Below, piece after piece: positions 6,125-16,573 of a stretch of 64,000 bases of DNA. The notes below the pieces were generated by a model. It ran no database searches and was not told where the DNA came from. It was given only the letters and a program-made list of their open reading frames with translations. The position numbers and the translations under genes were made by a program. This DNA is from Alphaproteobacteria bacterium WMHbin7 (lineage in GTDB: Bacteria > Pseudomonadota > Alphaproteobacteria > Rhodospirillales > WMHbin7), in assembly GCA_002753155.1 (NCBI GenBank), contig PDZW01000001.1, positions 62,001-126,000 of the forward strand, given 5' to 3'. The first letter of the stretch is position 1. Each line of letters begins with the position of its first letter.

Positions 6125-9100
6125 ATGATTGAGCCTATGTCGAATTCCTATTTCCACGGCCTGCCCGAAGCGCAGGGCCTGTACGATCCTTCCAGCGAGC
6201 GCGATGCCTGCGGCATCGGCTTCGTGGCTCATATCAAGAACAAGAAAAGCCACAAGATCGTGACCGACGGCCTGGAGATTTTGAAGCGACTGGTGCATCG
6301 CGGCGCCGTGGGGGCCGATCCCAAGGCCGGTGACGGTGCGGGCATCCTGTGCCAGTTGCCCGACGCCTTTCTGCGCGCCGAGGCGGCGAAGCTGGGCATG
6401 ACCCTGCCTGGGTACGGGCATTATTCTTGCGGCATGGTCAATCTGCCCAAGGCCGAGAAGTCCCGCTCGATTTGCGAAAAACATCTGGAGAGCGTGGTCA
6501 AGGCCGAGGGGCAGACCCTGCTGGGCTGGCGCGACGTGCCGGTGGACGAAACCGCCCTTTCCGAAGGTGTGCGCAAGACGGCCCCCCTGGTGCGCCAGAT
6601 TTTCATCGGCCGCAATCCGGCCCTGGCCACGCAAGATGATTTCGAGCGCAAGCTGATGGTCATCAGAAAGCGCGCCTTCAACGATCTGGACGGTCGCCAC
6701 AGCCCCGAATTGGGCGATTATTACATTCCCTCGCTGTCGTCGCGCACCATCGTCTACAAGGGCATGTTCCTGGCCGAGCAGCTTGAGGCTTTCTATCCCG
6801 AACTGTTGGATCAGCGCTTCGAGTCCGCCCTGGCCCTGGTGCATCAGCGCTTTTCGACCAACACCTTCCCCACCTGGAAGCTGGCCCATCCCTTCCGCCT
6901 GATCTGCCACAATGGCGAGATCAACACGCTGCGCGGCAACCTGAACTGGATGACGGCGCGCCGTGGCACCATGAAGTCGGAGCTTCTGGGCGACGATCTT
7001 CAGAAAATCTGGCCGATCACGGTCGAGGGTCAGTCTGATTCGGCCAGCTTCGACAATGCGCTGGAGTTGCTGGTGTCGGGCGGCTATTCGCTGGCGCATG
7101 CCATGATGATGATGATTCCCGAAGCCTGGGCGGGCAATCCGCTAATGGACGAGGAGCGCAAGTCGTTTTACGAATACCACGCCGCCCTGATGGAGCCCTG
7201 GGACGGGCCTGCTGCCGTGGCCTTCTCGGATGGCCGTCAGATCGGCGCCACGCTCGACCGCAACGGGCTTCGCCCGGCGCGCTATATCGTGACCAAGGAC
7301 GACCGCGTCATCATGTCGTCGGAAGTGGGCGTTCTCGACATTCCCGAAGGCGACATCGTCAAGAAGTGGCGCCTGCAGCCGGGTCGCATGCTGCTGATCG
7401 ATCTTGAAAAGGGGCGCCTAGTTCCCGACGAGGAGATCAAGCGCGAGTTGACCCATGCCCGGCCCTATCGCAGTTGGCTTAAGAAGACGCAGATCGTGCT
7501 GGAGGATCTGCCTTTTGCCGTGGCCCCTATGCCCCCTGATCCTCAGACGCTTTTGGATCGCCAGCAGGCCTTTGGCTATACCCAGGAAGACATCAAGTTC
7601 CTGATCACGCCGATGGCCGTGACCGGCCAGGAAGCCGTGGGTTCGATGGGCAATGATTCGCCTCTGGCCGTGCTGTCAGACAAGCCGAAGCCCCTGTTCA
7701 ACTATTTCAAGCAGTGCTTCGCCCAGGTGACGAATCCGCCGATTGATTCGACCCGCGAGGAACTGGTGATGAGCCTGGTTTCCTTTATCGGCCCGCGTCC
7801 CAATCTGCTGGGTCTCGATAACGGCGATACGCGCATGCGCCTTGAAGTGCGTCAGCCGATTCTGACCAATCAGGATCTGGAAAAGATTCGCGCCATCGAA
7901 GACGCCACCAACGGCGCCTTCAAGTCGCGCACCATCGACATCACCTATGATGCCAAGCAGGGCGCCGAAGGCATGGAGACGGCGCTTGCCCGGTTTTGCG
8001 TCGAAGCCGACCGTGCGCTCATCGAAGGCTGCAACATCCTGATCCTGTCGGATCGCAAGATTTCTGCCTCGCGCATCGCCGTGCCCTCGCTGCTGGCGAC
8101 ATCCTCGGTTCACCACCATTTGGTCAAGAACGGCAGCCGCACCAGGGCGGGTCTGGTCGTCGAGACCGGAGAGCCCAGAGAAGTGCATCACTTCTGCGTG
8201 CTGGCCGGTTATGGCGCCGAAGCCATCAACCCCTATCTCTTGTTCGAGACGCTGGCCAGTGTGCCGTTGCCCGAGGACTTGAGTGACAACGAAATCCAGA
8301 AGCGTTCGATCAAGGCGCTCGACAAAGCCCTCATGAAGGTGATGGCCAAGATGGGCATCTCGACCTTCCAGTCTTATTGCGGGGCCCAGATTTTCGATGC
8401 TATCGGCCTTTCCCAGGAATTCGCCGACCGCTATTTCACCAACACGGCCAGCCGTGTCGGTGGTGCGGGCTTGAAGGAAATCGCCCAGGAAACGGTTAAG
8501 CGTCATGCCATCGCCTATGGCGACGATCCCTTGTATCGCATCGCCCTTGATCCGGGCGGTGATTACGCTTGGCGTCATCGCGGCGACGGACATGCCTGGA
8601 CGCCCGACAGCATCGCAGCACTTCAGCATGCCGTGCGCGGCGCCGGGTTCGAGAAATTCCAGGAGTTCTGCAAGCTGATCGACGAGCAGAATGAGAAGCT
8701 TCTCACCCTGCGCGGGTTGTTCGAGATGAAGTGGGCGGCGACCCCCGTTCCGCTTGATGACGTCGAGCCCGCCAAGGAGATCGTTAAACGCTTTGCCACC
8801 GGCGCCATGTCCTTTGGCTCTATCTCCAGGGAGGCCCATACCACGCTGGCGGCTGCCATGAACCGCATCGGCGGCAAGTCGAATTCGGGCGAGGGCGGTG
8901 AGGAGTCCGAACGCTACAAGCCCCTGCCCAATGGCGATCTGTTGCGTTCTGCCATCAAGCAGGTGGCCTCGGGTCGCTTTGGCGTGACCGCAGAATATCT
9001 GGTGAATGCCGCCGATCTGCAGATCAAGATGGCCCAGGGTGCGAAGCCCGGCGAGGGTGGGCAGTTGCCCGGCCATAAGGTGGATGCCGTGATCGCCCGC

Positions 9101-10789
9101 GTGCGTCATTCGACGCCCGGCGTTGGCCTGATAAGCCCGCCGCCGCATCACGACATCTATTCGATCGAAGATCTGGCGCAGCTCATCTACGATCTCAAGA
9201 ACGTCAATCCCAAGGCGCGCATTTCGGTCAAGCTGGTCAGCGAGATCGGCGTCGGCACGGTTGCCGCCGGTGTGGCCAAAGCCAGGGCAGATCATGTGAC
9301 CATTTCGGGCTATGACGGCGGCACCGGGGCCAGTCCCTTGACCGCCATCAAGCATGCCGGATCGCCCTGGGAAATCGGTTTGGCCGAAACGCATCAGACC
9401 TTGGTCTTGAACAAGCTTCGCGGACGCGTTGCCGTGCAGGTGGATGGCGGTCTTCGCACTGGCCGCGATGTGGTGATCGGCGCCCTTCTGGGGGCCGATG
9501 AATTCGGCTTCGCCACAGCACCCCTGATCGCCGTGGGCTGCATCATGATGCGCAAGTGCCATCTGAACACCTGTCCCGTCGGCGTTGCCACGCAGGACCC
9601 GGAATTGCGCAAGCGTTTTTCGGGCCAGCCCGAGCATGTCATCAACTTCTTCTTTTATATTGCAGAAGAAGTTCGGCGCATCATGGCCAGGCTGGGCATT
9701 CGCAAGATGAGCGAGCTGACCGGGCGCGTCGATCTTTTGGATATGCGCAAAGCCATCACCCATTGGAAAGCCCAGGGGCTAGATTACAGCCGCATTCTGC
9801 ACAAGCCCGAGGTGGCGCCCGGTGTCGCCATCCGCTGGACCGAGACCCAGGACCATCATCTGGAAGAGACGCTGGATCGGGGTTTGATCGAGCAGGCCAG
9901 GCCGGCCCTTGAATCGGAAACGCCGGTCGTCATCGACACCAAGGTCTGCAACGTCAACCGCGCCGTGGGCGCCATGTTGTCGGGCGAAGTGGCGATGCGT
10001 TACGGCCATACCGGCTTGCCCGAGGATTGCATCGTCATCAATGCCAAGGGAACGGCGGGACAAAGCTTCGGCGCTTTCCTGGCCCACGGCGTTTCGTTGA
10101 CGCTTGAGGGACAGGCCAACGATTATGTCGGCAAGGGCCTCTCGGGCGGGCGCGTCGTGGTCTATCCGCCATCGGAAAGCCGCATCGTGGCCGAGGAGAA
10201 CATCATCGTCGGCAATACCGTTCTTTACGGCGCCATTTCGGGCGAGTGCTATTTCCGAGGTGTTGCGGGCGAGCGTTTCGCCGTGCGCAATTCGGGCGCC
10301 CTGGCCGTTGTCGAGGGGGTGGGCGACCATGGCTGCGAATACATGACGGGCGGCGTGGTCGTGGTGCTGGGTCGCACCGGGCGCAATTTCGCCGCCGGCA
10401 TGAGTGGCGGTATCGCCTATGTGCTGGACGAAGAAGGCGATTTTGATCAGCGCTGCAACCTGGCGATGGTTGACCTCGAACCGGTCAAAGCAGAATCAGA
10501 TGCGCTGGAAAGCCTCGATCATCAAGGCAATGATCTGGAAGCGCATGGCCGGGTCGATATCATGAGCGACATGTCGCGCCATGATTCCCAGCGGCTGCAC
10601 CAGATCATCGAGAATCACCATCGCTATACCGGCAGCAAGCGGGCGCATGACATTCTTCTGAACTGGGTGCATTACCTGCCCAAGTTCAAGAAGGTGATGC
10701 CGGTCGATTACCGGCGCGCTTTAGCCGATATGCAGGCCATGCAGGCTGGAAAGCCCGTATCCGCGGCCATTGCTGCGAAAGGACACTGA
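6125..10789 (+). CDS. gltB: Glutamate synthase [NADPH] large subunit
   Basis: A 1554-residue GOGAT alpha subunit, normal length. Order of domains: class II glutamine amidotransferase (about residues 29-430; nucleophile Cys29 in ACGIGFVAH exposed after propeptide removal), central domain (about 480-770), FMN/3Fe-4S synthase domain (about 830-1200, with [30 protein letters not shown] and the cluster motif [15 protein letters not shown]) and a C-terminal GXGXG beta-helix (about 1290-1500). It makes two glutamates from glutamine and 2-oxoglutarate, with electrons from GltD. The start may be 6125 or the ATG at 6137; both precede the Cys. gltD follows by one base. Confidence 0.97.
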   Translation: MIEPMSNSYFHGLPEAQGLYDPSSERDACGIGFVAHIKNKKSHKIVTDGLEILKRLVHRGAVGADPKAGDGAGILCQLPDAFLRAEAAKLGMTLPGYGHYSCGMVNLPKAEKSRSICEKHLESVVKAEGQTLLGWRDVPVDETALSEGVRKTAPLVRQIFIGRNPALATQDDFERKLMVIRKRAFNDLDGRHSPELGDYYIPSLSSRTIVYKGMFLAEQLEAFYPELLDQRFESALALVHQRFSTNTFPTWKLAHPFRLICHNGEINTLRGNLNWMTARRGTMKSELLGDDLQKIWPITVEGQSDSASFDNALELLVSGGYSLAHAMMMMIPEAWAGNPLMDEERKSFYEYHAALMEPWDGPAAVAFSDGRQIGATLDRNGLRPARYIVTKDDRVIMSSEVGVLDIPEGDIVKKWRLQPGRMLLIDLEKGRLVPDEEIKRELTHARPYRSWLKKTQIVLEDLPFAVAPMPPDPQTLLDRQQAFGYTQEDIKFLITPMAVTGQEAVGSMGNDSPLAVLSDKPKPLFNYFKQCFAQVTNPPIDSTREELVMSLVSFIGPRPNLLGLDNGDTRMRLEVRQPILTNQDLEKIRAIEDATNGAFKSRTIDITYDAKQGAEGMETALARFCVEADRALIEGCNILILSDRKISASRIAVPSLLATSSVHHHLVKNGSRTRAGLVVETGEPREVHHFCVLAGYGAEAINPYLLFETLASVPLPEDLSDNEIQKRSIKALDKALMKVMAKMGISTFQSYCGAQIFDAIGLSQEFADRYFTNTASRVGGAGLKEIAQETVKRHAIAYGDDPLYRIALDPGGDYAWRHRGDGHAWTPDSIAALQHAVRGAGFEKFQEFCKLIDEQNEKLLTLRGLFEMKWAATPVPLDDVEPAKEIVKRFATGAMSFGSISREAHTTLAAAMNRIGGKSNSGEGGEESERYKPLPNGDLLRSAIKQVASGRFGVTAEYLVNAADLQIKMAQGAKPGEGGQLPGHKVDAVIARVRHSTPGVGLISPPPHHDIYSIEDLAQLIYDLKNVNPKARISVKLVSEIGVGTVAAGVAKARADHVTISGYDGGTGASPLTAIKHAGSPWEIGLAETHQTLVLNKLRGRVAVQVDGGLRTGRDVVIGALLGADEFGFATAPLIAVGCIMMRKCHLNTCPVGVATQDPELRKRFSGQPEHVINFFFYIAEEVRRIMARLGIRKMSELTGRVDLLDMRKAITHWKAQGLDYSRILHKPEVAPGVAIRWTETQDHHLEETLDRGLIEQARPALESETPVVIDTKVCNVNRAVGAMLSGEVAMRYGHTGLPEDCIVINAKGTAGQSFGAFLAHGVSLTLEGQANDYVGKGLSGGRVVVYPPSESRIVAEENIIVGNTVLYGAISGECYFRGVAGERFAVRNSGALAVVEGVGDHGCEYMTGGVVVVLGRTGRNFAAGMSGGIAYVLDEEGDFDQRCNLAMVDLEPVKAESDALESLDHQGNDLEAHGRVDIMSDMSRHDSQRLHQIIENHHRYTGSKRAHDILLNWVHYLPKFKKVMPVDYRRALADMQAMQAGKPVSAAIAAKGH

Positions 10790-10790
10790 C

Positions 10791-12206
10791 ATGGGCAAGC
10801 CGACAGGTTTCATGGAATTCTCGCGCCAGGAGCGGACCTACGCACCGGCCTCGGATCGCATCACGCATTACAACGAGTTTGTAAACGGGCTGGATGATCA
10901 GGCGGTGGCGAATCAAGGGGCACGCTGCATGGATTGCGGCATTCCCTTCTGTCATTCGGGCTGTCCGGTTTCCAACGTCATTCCCGATTGGAATGATCTG
11001 GTCTACAAGAACCGCTGGAAGGAAGCGCTGGAGGCCTTGTCGGCCACCAACAATTTCCCGGAATTCACCGGACGCATTTGTCCGGCCCCTTGTGAAGCTT
11101 CCTGCACGCTGAATATTGACGATGTGCCGGTGACGATCAAAACCATCGAATGCGCCATCATCGACCGCGCCTGGGAAGAAGGCTGGATCAAGCCGCAGAT
11201 TCCCGCCAGGACCAGCGGAAAAACAGTTGCCGTGATTGGTTCCGGCCCCGCCGGTCTGGCCGCCGCCCAGCAATTGGCCAGGGCAGGGCATGAGGTCACG
11301 GTCTTCGAGAAGAACGCCAAGGCGGGCGGCCTTCTGCGCTATGGCATTCCCGACTTCAAACTTTCGAAGTCGCTGATCGACCGCCGGGTCGCCCAGATGC
11401 GGGCGGAGGGAGTCGAATTTCGCACCAAGGCCCATGTCGGCGTGACGGTCGATGCCAAGGAGATTCTGGCCAAGTTCGATGCCGTTCTTCTGGCCGGTGG
11501 TGCCGAGTATCCGCGCGACCTGGCCGTTTCGGGGCGCGAACTTTCGGGCGTGCATTTCGCCATGGATTTCCTGACCCAGCAGAATCGGCGCAACGGTGCC
11601 GAGGATTTTGTCGCCGAGGACATTCTGGCTACCGGCAAGCGCGTCGTGGTCATCGGCGGCGGCGACACGGGTTCCGACTGCATCGGCACCTCGGTGCGCC
11701 AGCAAGCCCTGTCGGTCACGCAGATCGAGATTCTGCCCAAGCCCCCCCAGAAAGAGGACAAGGCCCTGACCTGGCCGAAATGGCCCAATAAGCTGCGCAC
11801 CTCGTCCTCGCACGAAGAAGGTTGCGAGCGCATGTGGAGTGTCGCCACTCAGTCCTTCCAGGGCAAGAACGGCAAGCTTTCGGCCCTCAATCTCGTCAAG
11901 GTGGATGCGGCCTTAAAGCCCATTCCCGGCAGCGATTTCACCATCGAGGCCGATCTGGCCTTCCTGGCCATGGGCTTTGTTTCACCCGTCAAGGCGGGAC
12001 TATTGGAAGCGCTGGGTGTTGGGCTTGATCAGCGCGGCAATGTGGCCGCCGATTACGAGGGCTTTGCCACCAATGCGCCCAAGGTCTTTGCCGCGGGCGA
12101 CATGCGCCGCGGCCAAAGCCTTGTCGTCTGGGCGATCCGCGAAGGCAGGCGGGCGGCTGCGGCCATCGACGCCTTCCTCATGGGATCGAGTGATCTGCCG
12201 AGATAG
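10791..12206 (+). CDS. gltD: Glutamate synthase [NADPH] small subunit
   Basis: A 471-residue GOGAT beta subunit. The N-terminus has the cysteine-rich adrenodoxin-reductase-like domain that holds 4Fe-4S clusters ([23 protein letters not shown]). Then come an FAD-binding Rossmann fold ([14 protein letters not shown]) and an NADPH-binding fold ([16 protein letters not shown]), and a final FAD motif ([18 protein letters not shown]). It passes electrons from NADPH to GltB. The start at 10791 follows the gltB stop by one base; an in-frame upstream start at 10770 would overlap gltB. The gene ends 6 bases from the convergent cytochrome gene, with no obvious terminator between. Confidence 0.96.
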   Translation: MGKPTGFMEFSRQERTYAPASDRITHYNEFVNGLDDQAVANQGARCMDCGIPFCHSGCPVSNVIPDWNDLVYKNRWKEALEALSATNNFPEFTGRICPAPCEASCTLNIDDVPVTIKTIECAIIDRAWEEGWIKPQIPARTSGKTVAVIGSGPAGLAAAQQLARAGHEVTVFEKNAKAGGLLRYGIPDFKLSKSLIDRRVAQMRAEGVEFRTKAHVGVTVDAKEILAKFDAVLLAGGAEYPRDLAVSGRELSGVHFAMDFLTQQNRRNGAEDFVAEDILATGKRVVVIGGGDTGSDCIGTSVRQQALSVTQIEILPKPPQKEDKALTWPKWPNKLRTSSSHEEGCERMWSVATQSFQGKNGKLSALNLVKVDAALKPIPGSDFTIEADLAFLAMGFVSPVKAGLLEALGVGLDQRGNVAADYEGFATNAPKVFAAGDMRRGQSLVVWAIREGRRAAAAIDAFLMGSSDLPR

Positions 12207-12212
12207 GACTAA

Positions 12213-12674
12213 TCAATCCTCGAAGACGCCCTCGGCGGCCTTGGGGTGGCAGGCCACGCAATTGGCCAGGGATTTAATGCGAGCCATGGCGGCAGCACCC
12301 AGCTTGATTTTGCCGTGTTTGCGCTGAAAGCCATAGGTTTCGGTCAGGCGTATCGGAGCGGGATCGCCCTTGACGCTTTTCAAGAAGGGGCTGGCGCGTC
12401 CGGTTTTGGCATCGCCCGCACCCGCCAGCAGCACCGCTTCCACCGCCGCCCTGCGTTCTTCGGGCAGGCGGGCATCGTCGCCGAAATGATTGTCCAGCGA
12501 TCCCATGACCTTTTTCCAGGACTCCTGGGTCAGCCAGCCCGCCGAGAAGGCCAAATGGCAAGACGCACATTCCTTGACCAGAATCGGATCCGTTGCCATT
12601 TGCGCCCTTGCGCTGGCTTGCGAAGCAAGCAAGAGGGCCGAGGCGAGGGGAAGAAGAATCAGATGTTTTTTCAT
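12213..12674 (-). CDS. Periplasmic dihaem cytochrome c (DHC type)
   Basis: A 153-residue exported protein: signal peptide over the first 23 residues, then two haem-binding motifs, CASCH (Cys36-His40) and CVACH (Cys139-His143), near the two ends. Length and placement fit the DHC dihaem cytochrome family first seen in Rhodobacter. The usual partners of DHC (SHP haem protein, cytochrome b561) are not adjacent, so its electron partner is unknown. The start at 12674 was chosen because it begins the signal peptide. It follows the MFS gene on the same strand by about 70 bases. Confidence 0.8.
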   Translation of the reverse strand: MKKHLILLPLASALLLASQASARAQMATDPILVKECASCHLAFSAGWLTQESWKKVMGSLDNHFGDDARLPEERRAAVEAVLLAGAGDAKTGRASPFLKSVKGDPAPIRLTETYGFQRKHGKIKLGAAAMARIKSLANCVACHPKAAEGVFED

Positions 12675-12742
12675 GCGGGGCTCCTGGCGTATCTTGTTGG
12701 GAGCGATTATCGCCAGCCCGTCCTGAACCCAATCTGAATGGA

Positions 12743-13885
12743 TCATGTATTCCTAGTTAAACGCGTCGCCACCAGAAGGCCGATGCAAGACAGCGCCGCC
12801 ATGACGAAAAAAGCCATGCTGCCCAGGGCATGATAAAGCGGACCGGCGGTCAGCATGCCTGCACTGAGGGCAATGCCCATCACGCCCGATGAATAAAGCC
12901 CCTGGGCGCGGGCCGAGAGATTCGGGGCGATGGTGCGCAGCAGATAATGCATGGCACCCAGATGCGCCGCACCAAAGGTCAGCGCGTGCAGCATTTGCGC
13001 CGCGATCAGGGCGGGAACCCAAGTTGTGGTCCCCAGGACCAGCCAGCGGATCAGCCCGCCAAACCCCGCCAGAATCAGAAGCCGCCTGGGATCGAGATGT
13101 TTCAAGACCCGGTTGCCTTGCGAGAAGAGAACGATCTCGGACAACACGCCCAGCGCCCATAACAGGCCGATGGTGGTCTCGTCGATTCCCGCCGTGCGCC
13201 AATGCAGGGTGGAGAATCCGTAATAGACCGTATGGCTGGCTTGCAGCAGGCTGGCAGCAAGCAGGAAGATCAGGAATTGCCGACCCGAAAGCAGGGCCAT
13301 CATGCCAGCTCCCGTCTCTTCGCTTTTCTTCTCGACGCTGAATTCGGGCAGGCCCAGGCTGATCAGGGCCATCAGCAGAAAACCCGCGAGCGAGATGGGC
13401 AGAACGATCTCGGAGGAGCGACCCGCCAACATCCAGCCGCCCAGCATGGCCGAGAGGATGAAGGTCAGCGATCCCCACAGGCGCACGCGCCCATAATCGA
13501 ACTGGTGGCGGTGCGCCATGTGCAGCGACAGGCTTTCGGCCAGCGGCATCTGGGCGGCAAACAGGCCGCTGGACAGGGCCGACAGCAACAGCAGAGGCAG
13601 GAAGCCCTCGGTTACCCAGAAGGCGCAGAAGGAAAAGAAGGTGGCGAAGGCCAGCGCGATCATGGCCGTGCGCCTTCGGCCCAGCCGGTCGACCCAGCTG
13701 CCGACCAGGGGATTGAGCAGAACCTTGGAGAAGGAACCCGCCGCCAGGACAACCCCGATCTCCCATTCCGAAAGCCCCCGTCCCGCCAGCCAGACCGGCC
13801 AGAAGGGCAGCAGGACCCCGATGGGGGCGAACAGACCGGCATAATGGGCCGCAAGTCGGGCCTTCAGGAAACGGGGGGCGGGCAT
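12743..13885 (-). CDS. MFS permease, HcaT/phenylpropionate-type family
   Basis: A 380-residue membrane protein with about 12 hydrophobic segments. The N-terminus (FAPIGVLLPFWPVWLAGRGL) and the loop SWVDRLGRRR are typical of the MFS_1-like group that includes the 3-phenylpropionate transporter HcaT. It is divergently placed beside the phenylacetate cluster at 14071, which makes an aromatic acid a plausible substrate, but many members of this group have unknown substrates. The start at 13885 gives the expected N-terminal helix. Confidence 0.7.
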   Translation of the reverse strand: MPAPRFLKARLAAHYAGLFAPIGVLLPFWPVWLAGRGLSEWEIGVVLAAGSFSKVLLNPLVGSWVDRLGRRRTAMIALAFATFFSFCAFWVTEGFLPLLLLSALSSGLFAAQMPLAESLSLHMAHRHQFDYGRVRLWGSLTFILSAMLGGWMLAGRSSEIVLPISLAGFLLMALISLGLPEFSVEKKSEETGAGMMALLSGRQFLIFLLAASLLQASHTVYYGFSTLHWRTAGIDETTIGLLWALGVLSEIVLFSQGNRVLKHLDPRRLLILAGFGGLIRWLVLGTTTWVPALIAAQMLHALTFGAAHLGAMHYLLRTIAPNLSARAQGLYSSGVMGIALSAGMLTAGPLYHALGSMAFFVMAALSCIGLLVATRLTRNT

Positions 13886-13966
13886 GGCTATTACTTTGAA
13901 TTGTTGGCTTGTTTATGGCAAGTCAGGCTTTGTGCGGCGCAACGTGATACAAATAATACCATATAA

Positions 13967-14020
13967 ATTCGAGAAAGTGTGTCGAATATGATTGATAATT
14001 CGGTATCGCGATGCTAGTTT
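13967..14020 (+). promoter_or_regulatory. Putative promoter of the pad operon with ATTCG/CGAAT half-sites
   Basis: An AT-rich gap separates the MFS gene from the first pad-cluster gene. TTGATA (13992-13997), 17 bases, then an extended -10 (TG at 14012-14013, TAGTTT at 14015-14020) form a fair sigma-70-like promoter. Three half-sites, ATTCG 13967-13971, CGAAT 13983-13987 and ATTCG 13998-14002, alternate in direction at about 15-base spacing over the -35 region and could bind a regulator such as the MarR protein at 21979. Both assignments are read by eye. Confidence 0.4.
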
Positions 14021-14070
14021 AGGAAAACGACCGGAAAACGGCCCCAGACGCATCAGCCAGGAGGAAGAGC

Positions 14071-14475
14071 ATGAAGCCGAGCCTTGCCCAGGGTCTTGCC
14101 ACCAGCCGCCGTTTCGAGGTGGATAAAGACCGCACCATCAGCTTCATGGGTGAGGAAGGGCGCGTCTATGCCACGCCGTCGATGGTGCGCGACATCGAGC
14201 AGACCTGCCGAGATTTTCTGCTCACGCATCTGGACGCGGGCGAAGATTCCGTGGGCACAAGGGTCGAATTCGATCATATGGCGGCCACCCCTCTGGGCAT
14301 GCCGGTCGAGTTTTCCGTGACCATCGCCGAAGTGCAGGGCCGCGCCGTGACCTTCGAGGTCACGGGCAAGGATGCGATCGATCAGATTTGTCGGGGCAAG
14401 CATTGGCGTTTCGTGGTCGATGTCGCCAAGACGGCCGAGCGCATCAAGGCCAAGGCGGCCAAGGCCAAGGGCTGA
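14071..14475 (+). CDS. Hotdog-fold acyl-CoA thioesterase, FlK-like
   Basis: A 134-residue single-domain hotdog protein. It carries Thr35, Glu43 and His69, with spacing 8 and 26 identical to the catalytic Thr42/Glu50/His76 of fluoroacetyl-CoA thioesterase FlK. The blocks are YATPSMVRDIE and EFDHMAATPLGM. It is the first gene of the pad cluster, with a clear AGGAGGAAGAG ribosome binding site. In this context it may hydrolyse an aromatic or aryl-glyoxylyl CoA ester (for example releasing phenylglyoxylate) or protect the CoA pool; that is inference. The Lys/Ala-rich tail (about residues 118-134) is likely disordered or helical. Confidence 0.75.
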   Translation: MKPSLAQGLATSRRFEVDKDRTISFMGEEGRVYATPSMVRDIEQTCRDFLLTHLDAGEDSVGTRVEFDHMAATPLGMPVEFSVTIAEVQGRAVTFEVTGKDAIDQICRGKHWRFVVDVAKTAERIKAKAAKAKG

Positions 14476-14499
14476 ATTCCTTCCCGCGAAGGGAGTGTC

Positions 14500-15153
14500 A
14501 TGACCAAGTATGTTCTTGTCGCCGATCTCAGGCGTTGCGTGGGTTGCCAGACCTGCACGGCGGCCTGCAAGAATTCCAACGCCACGGCGCCCGGTGTGCA
14601 GTGGCGCAAGGTGCTGGATATCGAGACCGGCGAATTTCCCGATGTCCGGCGGACCTTTCTGCCCGTGGGCTGCATGCATTGCGACGATCCGCCCTGCATG
14701 ACGGTCTGTCCTTCGACCGCCACCCAGAAGCGGGCCGACGGCATCGTCATCATTGATTACGACCTGTGCATCGGTTGCGCCTATTGCGCCGTGGCCTGCC
14801 CCTATCAGGCCCGCTTCAAGGTCAGCGACCGCTTGAGTGCCTATGGCGCTGCCGGGGAGATGGCGCATGAGGCAGCCAGATTCGATCCCGCCATGATCGG
14901 CGTTGCCCAGAAATGCACCTTCTGCTCGGATCGTATCGACGAAGGCGTTGCCGCCGGATTGGTCCCGGGCAAGGACTGGCAGGCCACACCGGCCTGCGTC
15001 AATTCCTGCATCTCTGGCGCCCTTCAATTTGGCGATATCGAGGACAAGGAAAGCCTGGTCAGCCAACTTCTGGCCGCCAACCAGTCGTCGGGCATGCATG
15101 AGGACCTGGGGACGGGCCCCAATATCCGCTATATCTGGGACGGTGCGCCATGA
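14500..15153 (+). CDS. padC: Phenylacetyl-CoA:acceptor oxidoreductase iron-sulfur subunit (PadC-like)
   Basis: A 217-residue DmsB-like electron-transfer subunit with four cysteine clusters for up to four 4Fe-4S centres: CVGCQTCTAACK, CMHCDDPPCMTVCP, CIGCAYCAVACP and CTFCSDRI with later CVNSC. In this family it links a molybdopterin catalytic subunit to a membrane anchor. Being directly before a padD-like anchor and padE-J supports the Pad assignment. The catalytic subunit PadB, expected just upstream, is absent; a thioesterase sits there instead. It overlaps the next gene by ATGA. Confidence 0.7.
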   Translation: MTKYVLVADLRRCVGCQTCTAACKNSNATAPGVQWRKVLDIETGEFPDVRRTFLPVGCMHCDDPPCMTVCPSTATQKRADGIVIIDYDLCIGCAYCAVACPYQARFKVSDRLSAYGAAGEMAHEAARFDPAMIGVAQKCTFCSDRIDEGVAAGLVPGKDWQATPACVNSCISGALQFGDIEDKESLVSQLLAANQSSGMHEDLGTGPNIRYIWDGAP

Positions 15154-16010
15154 CGGATCAGACGCCAGAGATCAAGGGCGTCTCGCCCTGGCTGCAAACC
15201 AACTGGGATATCAGGGCGGCTGGCAATTTCATCGGTGGCGGCACTGGCACGGGTTTCCTTGTGGCGGCAGTTTTCCTGGGGTTTCTATCTCCAAGGCTGG
15301 CGGCTTTCGTCGGCTTGACCTTTGTTGGACTGGGATTGTTCAGCGTCTGGCTCGAGATCGGCAGGCCCTGGCGCTCGATCAATCTGTTTTTCCATCCCCA
15401 GACTTCTTGGATGACGCGCGAAGGGCTGGTCGCCCTGCCGCTGTTCGCCCTGGGCGGTCTGGCCGTTCTGTTCAACTCCCAGGCAGCCCTGATCGGGGCG
15501 GCATTGGTGGGGCTGGTCTATCTCTATTGTCAGGCCCGTATTCTGATGGCGGCCAAGGGCATTCCCGCCTGGCGTCACCCCGCCTTGCTTCCCGTCATGA
15601 TGGCAACCGGCCTGACCGAGGGGGCGGGGCTTGCCGTGGTCCTGGCCCAGGGGCAGGGGGCTTTTCTTTTGATCCTTCTGATCGCCCTTCGCTTCGATTT
15701 GTGGCGGCGCTATAACCGGCGCCTGGCGCAAGATGGCGCCCCCGCAGGCACTCTCCGTGCTCTGGCCCTGCGTCAGAAGCAAATCCTGATCGCGGGGCAT
15801 ATCGCTCCCGTGGTTCTGCTGGTCCTGGCGTCGCTGCTGGGAGCCCCCTTCCTGGCAACTCTGGGCGGTGTTCTGGCAACCGTAGCAGGCTGGGGAATCA
15901 AGGTTCTTTTGATCACCAAGGCGGCCTATAATCAGGGCTTCGCCCTGCCGCGCGTTCCCGTGCGCGGGCAGGGCAGTCCGGGCGCACCAGTAAAGCCAGG
16001 GTGGGCATGA
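15150..16010 (+). CDS. padD: NrfD/DmsC-like membrane anchor (PadD-like)
   Basis: A 286-residue integral membrane protein with about eight hydrophobic segments. It belongs with polysulfide/DMSO reductase membrane anchors that take quinone or quinol. Conserved-looking features are the N-terminal GNFIGGGTGTGFL segment and LEIGRPWRSINLFFHPQTSWMTREG, which is typical of DmsC/NrfD proteins. With PadC it would carry electrons from phenylacetyl-CoA oxidation to the quinone pool. Start and stop both overlap their neighbours by ATGA, showing tight translational coupling. Confidence 0.7.
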   Translation: MTDQTPEIKGVSPWLQTNWDIRAAGNFIGGGTGTGFLVAAVFLGFLSPRLAAFVGLTFVGLGLFSVWLEIGRPWRSINLFFHPQTSWMTREGLVALPLFALGGLAVLFNSQAALIGAALVGLVYLYCQARILMAAKGIPAWRHPALLPVMMATGLTEGAGLAVVLAQGQGAFLLILLIALRFDLWRRYNRRLAQDGAPAGTLRALALRQKQILIAGHIAPVVLLVLASLLGAPFLATLGGVLATVAGWGIKVLLITKAAYNQGFALPRVPVRGQGSPGAPVKPGWA

Positions 16011-16573
16011 CCGAGATACGCATTCATGGACGCGGCGGACAGGGGGCTGTTCTGGCCTCGGGGCTTCTGGCCCAGGCCATGGCCGACGAGGGACGCCATG
16101 TCGTGGCCATTCCGTCGTTCGGTTTCGAGCGCCGAGGCGCTCCCGTTGCCTGCTTCATGCGCGTAGACGACAAGCCGATCCGCGCCATGACCAACATCTA
16201 CAAGCCCGACATCATTCTGTGTATCGATCCCACAGTGTCGAAGGTGGTCAACATTTTCGACGGCATGGCACCGGGCGGCATTCTGGTGCAGGCGGGCAAG
16301 GGCGATCCGGCAGCTCTGGCCCTGCCCGGCGTGGTCGCCAAGCTGGGACTGTGCGATGCCGTGGGCATTGCGCTTGCCATCTTCAAGCGCCCCATCACCA
16401 ACACCGTCATGCTGGGCGCCTTCGCCCGCACCACCGGGCTGGTATCCCTGGCGGCGCTGAAGTCGGCCATCGAGGGCGGCGAGTTTCGCGATGCTGGGCT
16501 AAAGCAAAATCTGGAGGCGGTCGAGCGCGGCTATCATGAGACGCAGCTTCTGGCTCTGAAGGTGGCGGCATGA
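16007..16573 (+). CDS. padE: Phenylglyoxylate dehydrogenase gamma subunit
   Basis: A 188-residue gamma subunit of the 2-oxoacid:acceptor oxidoreductase family (HGRGGQGAVLASGLLA at the start; FGFERRGAPVACFMRV and NTVMLGAFARTTG inside). In PadEFGHI this subunit belongs to the complex that converts phenylglyoxylate and CoA to benzoyl-CoA and CO2. The ATG at 16007 overlaps the padD stop; a GTG at 16001 is possible but less coupled. It overlaps padF by ATGA. Confidence 0.8.
   Translation: MTEIRIHGRGGQGAVLASGLLAQAMADEGRHVVAIPSFGFERRGAPVACFMRVDDKPIRAMTNIYKPDIILCIDPTVSKVVNIFDGMAPGGILVQAGKGDPAALALPGVVAKLGLCDAVGIALAIFKRPITNTVMLGAFARTTGLVSLAALKSAIEGGEFRDAGLKQNLEAVERGYHETQLLALKVAA

Noticed and set aside
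5948-7099. Long minus-strand frame extending higB upstream to 7099
   Set aside because: The extra part is antisense to gltB and the higB family N-terminus starts at 5947.
7676-9763. 695-codon minus-strand frame inside gltB
   Set aside because: Shadow frame in GC-rich DNA; the gltB protein motifs run continuously on the other strand.
13991-14005. FNR-like site (TTGAT half) in the pad promoter
   Set aside because: The second half-site ATCAA at the right spacing is missing, so oxygen control by FNR cannot be claimed.
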